A stretch of DNA of 14,442 bases. It comes from Pseudomonadota bacterium. GTDB lineage: Bacteria; Pseudomonadota; Alphaproteobacteria; Kiloniellales; J153. Both the position numbers and the translations under genes were made by a program. The stretch is taken from assembly GCA_022572105.1 (NCBI GenBank), contig JACZWN010000073.1, positions 1 through 14,442 of the forward strand, written 5' to 3'. Shown in pieces: positions 6,583 to 12,730 of the stretch (its first letter is position 1; every line of letters begins with the position of its first letter). The notes beneath the pieces are model-generated. The model worked only from the letters and a program-made list of their open reading frames with translations, was not told the DNA's origin and did no database searches.

Positions 6583-6671
6583 CCTTCTTATTAATAAGGA
6601 ATTGATAGACCCGTCCCCGCATCACAATGATTCCCGATCCGCTGGGGGCGTCGTGCTGGTCGGGCGCCAAG

Positions 6672-7865
6672 CTACGCCGGCTCGATTACCTTCATCGCGG
6701 TGAGGTCGCGGAGCAATCGCGTCCGATCCTCGACGGCCTTGTCCGGAAAGGCGGTCGCGATGTCGGCGCCGGAAAAGTGCTCTTGGGCGATAACCCAGGC
6801 GACCAGTCGGTCGTGGCCGGGTGGAATCGGGACTGACTGCACTTTATCTTTTAGGGTCCAGTTATTGCCGGTCTGGACCACCGAAAAGCCGTGTGTGCAC
6901 ACCCGATATTCGGGGGAGAGGACAGAATCGGGCAGCCGGAATCCGCCCCGGTGCTTGCGAAATTCTTGCCGGAAACGCTTGAACTTTTCGAGCGCCTTTG
7001 GGCTAGCCGATATCTCGCTCCATCGTTGGGTAAGATTCTTAATATGGTCCATAATGTCTTGATCGCCGCTGCCTGGGCCTGGCACAGTGGCCCGAAACAG
7101 GGGATCGCTGATCGCCAATTCGCGTACCAAGTCAAAAAAGTTGATCCCATAGACGGCAGTCAACCCGAAGGTCACGTGCATTGCGCTCGAGTCGCTCGCA
7201 AGCGCGTCGTGATACTGACCGCGCGGCAGGTATAAGAGGTCTCCCGGATTCATTGTTACCTCCATGAGAATCTTGCCCTTAGACCGATCGTGATGGGCTT
7301 GGTCGAAACCCTTGAATTTTGGGTGAGCGATGGGCCTGTCGACACGGGTCCGATAAATCTGCCATACCTTCTGGCCTTCCAAATGGATAGCGTAGGCATC
7401 GTGGGTATCGAAATGGGTATTGAAGGCTCGGTGCTGCCGCCAGGAGCAATAGACATTTGCATGTGCCTTGGCGCCAAGCGCGGTTTCCAGCGCATCGGCA
7501 ACAGATCTCAACTCCGGGCTCAGCGCTTCCAATTCGTTGGCGACTAGGGACGCGCCTTGGCGTAGCAGGGCTGTGATTCGCACGGGGTCTGGCTGCATCG
7601 ACTGGAGGTTATTCCGGTCGATGACGGGTCGACAATAATCCGGCGCCGGAATTGGTTTCGTGTCGAGCAAAAGGCGGAGCGAAAATCCGCTCCACACCGA
7701 AGACATATTCAGCAGGTCGTTGAGCGTCCGCCAGGACATGACCGAGGCAAATTTGTCCAGCGTGCCGGGGATATGGAGTGGCTTCTTGTCGTGATATTTG
7801 GCGAAGAACTCTTCGGGCGTGATCGGGTGAAGAATATCGGCGAATGTGCAGATCTTTTCGGTCAT
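6672..7865 (-). CDS. JmjC/cupin-4 domain oxygenase (ribosomal oxygenase-like)
   Basis: A 397-residue protein from the ATG at 7863-7865 (MTEKICTFADILHPITPEEF). It has the Cupin_4/JmjC layout: an N-terminal 'PITPEEFFAKYHDKKPLHI' strand, Fe(II) ligands in NTHFDTHDAYAIHLEGQKVW (H151 and D153, with the LEGQKVWQIY strand) and the third ligand H219 in GDLLYLPRGQYHDAL. The C-terminal part (about 260-397) looks like a winged-helix extension as in YcfD/RoxA and MINA53/NO66. These 2-oxoglutarate/Fe(II) enzymes hydroxylate ribosomal proteins or other peptides; some relatives act in peptide natural-product tailoring. No peptide substrate gene is seen nearby. An in-frame GTG at 7916 would add 17 unfamilylike residues. 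Lower GC than the left-hand genes; flanked on both sides by broken genes. Confidence 0.85.
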   Translation of the reverse strand: MTEKICTFADILHPITPEEFFAKYHDKKPLHIPGTLDKFASVMSWRTLNDLLNMSSVWSGFSLRLLLDTKPIPAPDYCRPVIDRNNLQSMQPDPVRITALLRQGASLVANELEALSPELRSVADALETALGAKAHANVYCSWRQHRAFNTHFDTHDAYAIHLEGQKVWQIYRTRVDRPIAHPKFKGFDQAHHDRSKGKILMEVTMNPGDLLYLPRGQYHDALASDSSAMHVTFGLTAVYGINFFDLVRELAISDPLFRATVPGPGSGDQDIMDHIKNLTQRWSEISASPKALEKFKRFRQEFRKHRGGFRLPDSVLSPEYRVCTHGFSVVQTGNNWTLKDKVQSVPIPPGHDRLVAWVIAQEHFSGADIATAFPDKAVEDRTRLLRDLTAMKVIEPA

Positions 7866-7943
7866 GGCGGCGCAGTCCAGGACGACGAAATCCGGCCGGA
7901 CTATATCAGCAATCACCCCAAATCCAATTGATTTCTATGCCAA

Positions 7944-8126
7944 TTATGATCCGCGATCGCGCCAATTCGGCGTCTCTCCGGCCTTGACACAAACCCGGGT
8001 TTCGGGACCGGCGTCGCGCAGCACGGTCAACAGATCGGGCAAGGCGAGCGCGACGCAGCCCTGGGTCGGCGCGTAGTCATCGCGGGCGACGTGCAGGAAG
8101 ATCGCGCTGCCCGCGCCTGGGCGCAA
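7944..8126 (-). pseudogene. L,D-transpeptidase (YkuD) C-terminal fragment
   Basis: The frame reads GSAIFLHVARDDYAPTQGCV then ALALPDLLTVLRDAGPETRV. This is the catalytic end of a YkuD-type L,D-transpeptidase: a histidine followed by PTxGC with the nucleophile cysteine. Everything upstream of GSAIF is missing, since similarity stops at about 8126 where a different fragment begins on the other strand. Intact relatives crosslink peptidoglycan in the periplasm; this piece cannot. Confidence 0.75.
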
Positions 8127-8291
8127 GCTTCAGAAGACCGAGGACACCGCATGGTCAAGATCTTCGGTGAGAACTACCTGCGTTACCGGTGTCGGGTCGG
8201 CGCCTTTTTCCCGCGGCTACGGCGCCGGCCGGTGGTGTGAGGAAACGAATGCTCGAACAGGTCTCCGATTATATTTTTGATCCCCTGGTGT
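8127..8291. other. Short junction region with a possible hydrolase tail
   Basis: On the plus strand one frame reads HRMVKIFGENYLRYRCRVG and stops at 8238-8240. KIFGENYLR resembles the C-terminal end of metal-dependent hydrolases such as membrane dipeptidases or amidohydrolases (KI.G.N.LR), but the match is too short to be sure. The remainder up to 8291 shows nothing recognisable. Confidence 0.25.
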
Positions 8292-8442
8292 TCTTGGACT
8301 TGCCGCTGCCAGCCTCGGCCAGCAGGCCGTCGATGCGCTCCAGGATGTCGGCCATCTGCGCGCCGGCCGGCTCGCCGGCGGCATCCTGGGCGACCTGGCC
8401 GGCCAGATAGACGGTGTCGCCGTGGACGACGATCTGGCTCAT
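8292..8442 (-). pseudogene. ridA 5'-terminal fragment (second copy)
   Basis: The frame MSQIVVHGDTVYLAGQVAQD continues to LLAEAGSGKSK and then leaves the family. It matches residues 12-61 of the RidA at 5427-5777 with two substitutions (V39A and S42A in that numbering); the DNA differs at about three positions. The part carrying the catalytic arginine is absent. An upstream in-frame ATG (8461-8463) arose because an 81-base deletion fused the upstream region to the gene. A remnant, not an enzyme. Confidence 0.88.
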
Positions 8443-8597
8443 GCGCGCGCCGCCCGGCCCCATGAAACAGTCCGGGCACGGCCCTGTCTAGGTCATGGAC
8501 TCATTAACCGGTGTTGCCAGTGGCGATGTCCGCGTTAGGCCCAGCACCGGACCTACCCGTGAATCGGTCCAGTATGTCGGTTCCTGAGCCAGGCTGT
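8292..8597. repeat. Right copy of the dispersed duplication
   Basis: Counterpart of 5594-5980, same orientation, offset 2698 in the ridA part and 2617 upstream of it. The change of offset lies in a shared CGCGCCG (5748-5754 and 5829-5835 in the left copy), so this copy lost 81 bases between two 7-base direct repeats. At the far end it keeps CAGGCTGT of the inverted repeat seen at 5973, then diverges. Confidence 0.85.
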
Positions 8598-8764
8598 TCT
8601 CTAACTCGGGGATTGGATGTCAAGCTCTCCCGTGGTGCGCCTGCCGGGTTCACGGTTCTCTCCGCAGGTGGGGCTGAGCCCTCTGCATGATGGCGTCGGA
8701 GGACGTTGGCGGATCAATGTGTGAAGCGCGCTTGCCTCGATGAGGCATCGCAAAGCCTGGATCG

Positions 8765-8990
8765 ATCTCGCCGAAGCGACCGTGGCGGTTCACCGAGAAC
8801 GTCGAATGGTGCGGAACCCTGTCCTCTAAACCCAGGCGGCAGAACCAGCGGTAGGCCAGGTTCATATGTACTTCCTGGCACAGCCGGCGCTCCGAGCGGA
8901 TCGAATAGCAGTAGCCGACAATCAGCATCCGGATCAGCAGCTCTGGATCGACCGACGGGCAACCCGTGTGGCTGTAGGGAGCTATACCCG
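8765..8990 (-). pseudogene. IS1182/IS5-type transposase, internal N-terminal fragment
   Basis: The frame YSHTGCPSVDPELLIRMLIV then GYCYSIRSERRLCQEVHMNL and AYRWFCRLGLEDRVPHHSTF, SVNRHGRFGE is the DUF772-type N-terminal domain of IS1182/IS5-like transposases. Similarity ends at about 8765 and the DDE catalytic domain is missing. On the other side it is cut exactly at the terminal repeat of the IS256-family element (8991). From 8598 to 8764 I recognise nothing except unrelated open frame. Confidence 0.75.
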
Positions 8991-9018
8991 AAAGTTGGTG
9001 ATGGGCTGAGATGAGGGC

Positions 9019-9071
9019 GGCGTATCCTGGCGATGATGGAGTCGCCATTTTCCACGAAGGAGGGATACGCC
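9019..9071 (+). promoter_or_regulatory. Nested hairpin covering the transposase ribosome binding site
   Basis: GGCGTATCC (9019-9027) pairs perfectly with GGATACGCC (9063-9071), and inside it TGGCGA (9028-9033) pairs with TCGCCA (9042-9047). The ribosome binding site AAGGAGGG (9058-9064) lies at the base of the outer stem, directly before the ATG at 9072. In a transcript entering from outside the element the hairpin could hide the site; one starting after the left arm would be free. The pairing is seen; the control is inferred. Confidence 0.45.
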
Positions 9072-10328
9072 ATGAGAGAGGATACAGTTGTCCAGCTTCG
9101 CCAACCAGGGACAATTTCAGAGGATCCGCTGACGGAGATTTTACGCCTTGGCGCGCGGCGCCTTCTGGCGCAGGCGGTTGAGATGGAGGTTGCGGCTTTC
9201 GTCGAGGCGCACAGTGATCTGGCGGACGAGGCCGGGCATCGCCGCATTGTCCGGCACGGCTACCTGCCGGAGCGCGAGATCCAGACCGGGATCGGGCCTG
9301 TCGCGGTGCGCTGTCCGCGTGTGCGCGATCGCGGCGCGGTCGAGGCGGGCTCTGAGATCCGCTTTTCCTCGGCGATCCTGCCGCGCTATCTCAGGCGCAG
9401 CAAGTCGCTCGAGGAACTCCTGCCCTGGCTTTACCTGAAGGGCATCTCGACGGGCGATTTCTCGGAGGCGCTGGCCGCTCTTGTGGGGTCTGAGGCGCCA
9501 GGGCTCTCGGCCTCGACCATCGCCCGCCTCAAGGAGGTCTGGCAAGGTGAGCTGGAGCGCTGGCAAGAGCGGGACCTGTCGGCCCGGCGCTACGTCTACT
9601 TTTGGGCCGATGGGATCTATTTCTCCCCCCGGCTCGATCACGACAAGCAATGCATGTGCGTGATCATCGGCGCCGACGAGCTGGGCAGGAAGGAGCTGCT
9701 GGCCATTGCCGACGGCTACCGCGAGAGCGCCCAGTCCTGGCGCGAGATCTTGCTCGATCTCAAGCGCCGCGGGCTCCAGGTCGCGCCCGAGCTGGCCACC
9801 GGCGATGGCGCGCTTGGCTTCTGGAAAGCCTTGCGCGAGGTCTACGGGACGACGCGCGAGCAGCGCTGTTGGGTGCACAAGACCGCCAACGTACTCAACA
9901 AGCTTCCGAAGTCCGCCCAGCCACGCGCCAAGCAGCACCTGCAGAACGTCTGGATGGCCGAGACCAGGGCCGACGCCGGGAAGGCCTTCGACTTCTTCCT
10001 GCAGGCCTACGGCGCCAAGTACGACAAGGCGGCAGCCTGCCTGGCCAAGGACCGCGACGTGCTGCTCACCTTCTACGACTTCCCGGCCGAGCACTGGAAG
10101 CACCTGCGCACCACCAATCCCATAGAGAGCACTTTCGCCACGGTGCGCTTGAGAACCACCAAGACCAAAGGCTGCCTCTCGCGCAAAACCGCCATGACCA
10201 TGGTCTTCAAGCTGTGCCAGTCGGCGAGCAAGAAGTGGCGCCGCCTGGACGGCTCGGACCAGCTCGCCGAGATCATTCGAGGCGTCAAATTCAAGGACGG
10301 AGAAAAGCTAATCGAACGCGCCGCCTGA
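9072..10328 (+). CDS. IS256-family (Mutator) transposase, copy A
   Basis: A 418-residue DDE transposase, full length for the family. The catalytic triad can be placed at D180 (YVYFWADGIYF), D245 (LATGDGALGFW) and E352 (RTTNPIESTFATVR). CWVHKTANVLNKLP (266-279) is the C/H region typical of Mutator-like transposases, and the C-terminal TTKTKGCLSRKTAMTMVFKL is also characteristic. The start at 9072 is fixed by AAGGAGGG nine bases upstream; an in-frame start at 9033 lies inside the hairpin and is less likely. No frameshift or stop, so probably active. Confidence 0.93.
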   Translation: MREDTVVQLRQPGTISEDPLTEILRLGARRLLAQAVEMEVAAFVEAHSDLADEAGHRRIVRHGYLPEREIQTGIGPVAVRCPRVRDRGAVEAGSEIRFSSAILPRYLRRSKSLEELLPWLYLKGISTGDFSEALAALVGSEAPGLSASTIARLKEVWQGELERWQERDLSARRYVYFWADGIYFSPRLDHDKQCMCVIIGADELGRKELLAIADGYRESAQSWREILLDLKRRGLQVAPELATGDGALGFWKALREVYGTTREQRCWVHKTANVLNKLPKSAQPRAKQHLQNVWMAETRADAGKAFDFFLQAYGAKYDKAAACLAKDRDVLLTFYDFPAEHWKHLRTTNPIESTFATVRLRTTKTKGCLSRKTAMTMVFKLCQSASKKWRRLDGSDQLAEIIRGVKFKDGEKLIERAA

Positions 10329-10348
10329 AACCCGCGTCACCAACTTTT

Positions 10349-10843
10349 GACAATAGCTCGTTGATGGCGGCGATGGAACGTCATCCGGGTGTCTCGATGT
10401 TCGGCTCCACACAAGTCGATGCCAACCATCCCAACCGTCTCGACGGCACAGGCGACGCCTTTTTTGCCGCCGGTTTTCCTTGGCGCGGCAACCATGGCCG
10501 TCCGATTTCCGAGGTGCCGCCCGAGGGCGAGACCTTTGGGCCCTGCGCCGCGGCGGCTCTGTTCCGCACCCGCGATTTCCCGGGCGCCGGCGGTTTCGAC
10601 GAGCGGTTCTTCTGCTATTGCGAGGACGTCGACCTAGCCTTCCAGCTGCGGCTGTCCGGCGGCCGCTGTATTCAGGTGCGCGACGCGGTGGTCCGGGATG
10701 TGAGCTCTGGCCTCAGCGGCGCGCGCAGCGATTTCGCCCTATACCACAACGCTCGCAACCGCATCTGGACCATGATCAAGAACATGCCGTGGCCGTTGCT
10801 GATGCCGATGATACCGGCGCATGTGACGGTAACGCTGTTCATT
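10349..10843 (+). pseudogene. Glycosyltransferase family 2, C-terminal fragment
   Basis: The frame contains MFGSTQVDANHPNRLDGTGD, FPWRGNHGRP, GPCAAAALFRTRDFPGAGGF, DERFFCYCEDVDLAFQLRLS and DFALYHNARNRIWTMIKNMP. This is the acceptor/catalytic half of a rhamnosyltransferase-like GT2: GGFDERFFCYCEDVDL holds the ED of the general base. The nucleotide-binding N-terminal half with DxD is absent; sequence begins right at the IS256 right end. Similarity fades after PAHVTVTLFI. Intact relatives build surface polysaccharide; this piece is inactive. Confidence 0.8.
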
Positions 10844-10872
10844 TCCCCGACCACTCTAAGGCACGGCGGATT

Positions 10873-10995
10873 GGCGCCAGTCTGGTGTGGGATACCGAGA
10901 TCGAGATGCTCGCAATTGCAAACTGCTTGCTCAAGAAGGAAGAATAGGATCCCGACTTCAAGCTCGACTACAAAGATGCCTTCGAGTTAGATTGA
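10873..10995 (+). pseudogene. Unassigned gene fragment with internal amber codon
   Basis: One frame reads GASLVWDTEIEMLAIANCLL KKEE, then TAG (10945-10947), then DPDFKLDYKDAFELD and a TGA (10993-10995). The composition looks like real protein on both sides of the stop, and the acidic tail looks like a natural C-terminus. I do not recognise the family. It begins within about 30 bases of where the glycosyltransferase similarity ends. Confidence 0.3.
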
Positions 10996-11379
10996 AGTGG
11001 CCTCGTGATCTTGTCTCGTCTGGCAACAGCCTTGGTACGGATGGAGCAAGGCAACCACTCAAGCGCCAAGGGCGTTGGGACCGGCCGTCTCCGAGTACCG
11101 CAGAAATTTCGGCCCCGACTATCCATGATCGATCCCGGTCATGGGAGGCTCGGCATTCCACCTGAACGATCGCCGCCAAGCTGTCCAGCGATCGCGGGTC
11201 GGGTCACGGGCTCGGGCTCTCTCTCGGCGAAACTCATAAGAGCGCGATCAAGGAGGCCGAGGCCGAGACTGAGGGGATTGAGGCGATCGAGGAAAGTGAG
11301 TGACTTTGGGGTCTACGTCATGGAACAGGGACTATGTGTATCACGGAGTGAGCGAAAAATTTTCAGGAAGGTCATCCGT
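10996..11379. other. No recognisable gene
   Basis: About 380 bases. Open frames exist but their translations resemble no family I know. One plus-strand frame ends in a glutamate-rich tail (AIKEAEAETEGIEAIEESE, stop near 11304) that could be the end of a lost gene. No tRNA, terminator or repeat was seen. Confidence 0.4.
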
Positions 11380-11733
11380 TCACGCGGCGCGCGGGGCGAC
11401 TTCCCGCTCGATTTTCTTGCGCAGGCTACGATCGGCGACATCGAGGTCGTGACGGGCTTGCAGGTCGATCCAGAACGCCGCGGTCGTTCCGAAATACCGC
11501 CCGAGGCGCAGCGCCGTGTCCGTCGTGATCGCACGGCGCCCGCGTACAATGTCGTTGGCCCGTGAGCGCGGTACCTTAATGGCGTTGGCAAGCTCGTAGG
11601 CGCTGAGGCCCATGGGCTTCAGGAACTCATCGCGCAGGATCTCACCCGGGTGGACCGTCGGCAACCGGCGTCCGGTAGCGACATCGGAAAAGTCCACCTG
11701 TCGGTTGTCGATGTCTTCTCGCTTGATGGTCAT
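11380..11733 (-). CDS. higA: HigA-family antitoxin (second pair)
   Basis: A 117-residue XRE-type antidote. After a 25-residue lead the family core is TVHPGEILRDEFLKPMGLSA (26-45), a helix-turn-helix at about 43-66 (YELANAIKVPRSRANDIVRG), then RRAITTDTALRLGRYFGTTA and AFWIDLQARHDL, the standard HigA C-terminal helices. The start at 11731-11733 has a strong GAGGAGTG ribosome binding site. The toxin frame ends 11 bases upstream, exactly the gap seen in the first higBA pair. Role: toxin neutralisation and autorepression. Gene is intact; whether its toxin is made is doubtful (see next). Confidence 0.9.
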   Translation of the reverse strand: MTIKREDIDNRQVDFSDVATGRRLPTVHPGEILRDEFLKPMGLSAYELANAIKVPRSRANDIVRGRRAITTDTALRLGRYFGTTAAFWIDLQARHDLDVADRSLRKKIEREVAPRAA

Positions 11734-11744
11734 TGGTTCACTCC

Positions 11745-12026
11745 TCAATGGTAGTCGTCGATCTCGACATCCCAGGCTTCGCCATCGCGCCATGCAAAAC
11801 AGATGCGCCATTGGTCGTTGACGCGGACGCTATGCTGCCCCTTTCGATCACCGCGCAATGCCTCCAGGCGATTGCCGGGCGGTATACGTAGATCGTCGAG
11901 TTGCGATGCCGCGTCGACCGCCAGGATCTTCGCCCGAGCCCGCTTCTGGATTTGAGCAGGCAGGCCGCGAACGACATAGCCGGCGAAGATGGCCGCGGTT
12001 CGCTTGTCGGCGAAACGCTTGATCGT
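11745..12026 (-). CDS. higB: HigB/RelE-family toxin with ACG in place of the start codon
   Basis: The frame IKRFADKRTAAIFAGYVVRG continues with LPAQIQKRARAKILAVDAAS, QLDDLRIPPGNRLEALRGDR, KGQHSVRVNDQWRICFAWRD and ends DVEIDDYH. This is a complete HigB: LRIPPGNRLEAL.GDRKGQ.S.R.NDQWRICF is the family signature. HigB proteins usually begin M-I-x-S-F; here that methionine is ACG (12024-12026), and no ATG, GTG or TTG occurs between the upstream stop (12057-12059) and the conserved domain. Either translation starts weakly at ACG, or the toxin has been silenced by one T-to-C change. It is followed by the antitoxin after 11 bases. Could be treated as a pseudogene. Confidence 0.8.
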   Translation of the reverse strand, partial: TIKRFADKRTAAIFAGYVVRGLPAQIQKRARAKILAVDAASQLDDLRIPPGNRLEALRGDRKGQHSVRVNDQWRICFAWRDGEAWDVEIDDYH

Positions 12027-12031
12027 GATAA

Positions 12032-12060
12032 AGCGTACCGAAAAACAGTACGCATGTCAA
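12032..12060 (-). promoter_or_regulatory. Promoter of the second higBA pair with operator-like inverted repeat
   Basis: On the minus strand: TTGACA (12055-12060), 17-base spacer, TACGCT (12032-12037). A perfect inverted repeat GCGTAC-N9-GTACGC (12033-12053) covers the spacer and part of the -10 box, a likely HigA operator. The expected transcription start falls at or next to the ACG (12024-12026), so there is no leader and no ribosome binding site. Same architecture as at 412-440. Confidence 0.6.
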
Positions 12061-12194
12061 TTGTGACGTCCCGCTGACCTGCTCCCCGAAAACGCGACTC
12101 ATCGATATTCAATGCGGGGACTATCTGGGCGAGGACGACATCGAACGCTTCGACGATATCTACGGTCGGATGGACGACTGATGCCGCCGCCGGT
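12061..12194. other. Short region with an unassigned C-terminal fragment
   Basis: A plus-strand frame reads LIDIQCGDYLGEDDIERFDD IYGRMDD and stops at 12178-12180. It looks protein-like (acidic, amphipathic) but I do not recognise it. It is probably the tail of a gene whose front was lost next to the higBA promoter. Confidence 0.25.
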
Positions 12195-12450
12195 CGCCGC
12201 GGAGCTTCGGCCCATTACATCCGTTATGTCCAGCCTCGCGCCATGGGCCGCAAGGTGAGTGACGAATGGACCGTGCCCCTCTGCGCCACCCACCACCGTG
12301 CCCTCCACACCGTTGGCGATGAGGAGAAGTGGTGGAAGGAACGTGGTTGACCCGATCATCCACGCCGAGCAACTATGGTTGGAGAGGCGAGGAGGGGGCG
12401 TCCATAGTCCCAGCAGAGCTCGGGAGCTGATAAGTCCGACACCGATCTAG
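12195..12450 (+). pseudogene. HNH-like zinc-finger protein fragment with a frameshift
   Basis: The frame AHYIRYVQPRAMGRKVSDEW then TVPLCATHHRALHTVGDEEK WWKERG matches small HNH/DUF968-like proteins of alphaproteobacteria (HHLRFAQPRALGRKVSDE..VPLC..HHR.LH..GDE..WW). A TGA interrupts at 12348-12350; the expected continuation (VDPIIHAEQLWLE) is in another frame, so one or two bases were lost or gained at about 12343-12347. The N-terminal CxxC half is also missing. Such proteins are typical of phage and island DNA. Inactive. Confidence 0.6.
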
Positions 12451-12705
12451 CGGTCCGGATAGGCGTGTTCGCATTGGCCCTTTGCGGCCGGCATTTCCGC
12501 CTTGAGTTCTTGGGTGCGTCTATTCGTCTCGTTCAGGGATGGCCGTGCCCAGGGGAAGTCCTCCTCCTTGGTCAGCAGATGCCAGACGAGAACCGCGAGC
12601 TTGCGCGCGGTGACCACGGCGGCGATCTGCTCGCCGCGCGCGAGAACGTCGGCCAGTTCCTCAAGAGTGGCCTCGGAGATGAGAAGCTGGATTAAGCAAC
12701 CTGAT
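12447..12705 (-). pseudogene. IS110-family transposase, C-terminal fragment
   Basis: The minus-strand frame reads LIQLLISEATLEELADVLAR, GEQIAAVVTARKLAVLVWHL, LTKEEDFPWARPSLNETNRR and ends AAKGQCEHAYPDR before TAG (12447-12449). ARKLAVLVWHLLTKEEDFxWARPSL is the usual C-terminal end of IS110-type transposases. The DEDD catalytic domain and the rest are missing; the fragment is cut at the left end of the second IS256 element. Confidence 0.7.
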
Positions 12706-12730
12706 GTCTGGAAATTCGGATTTTCTCTGA

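Larger units (their letters stand above)
8991..10347 (+). mobile_element. IS256-family insertion sequence, copy A
   Basis: It contains a complete transposase gene and is bounded by AAAGTTGGTGA (8991-9001) and its inverse TCACCAACTTT (10337-10347). Beyond these 11 bases the ends are only loosely similar, as usual for this family. The flanks (TATACCCG on the left, TGACAATA on the right) do not form the 8-9 base duplication IS256 elements make. The left flank is a truncated IS1182-type transposase and the right flank a truncated glycosyltransferase, so the element sits at a rearrangement junction. Confidence 0.82.

Noticed and set aside
9141..10103. 320-residue minus-strand frame inside IS256 copy A
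   Set aside because: Antisense shadow of the transposase; composition is low-complexity and family-free.
11005..11565. 186-residue plus-strand frame overlapping the second higA
   Set aside because: Its right third is antisense to a well-supported antitoxin and the left part resembles nothing.
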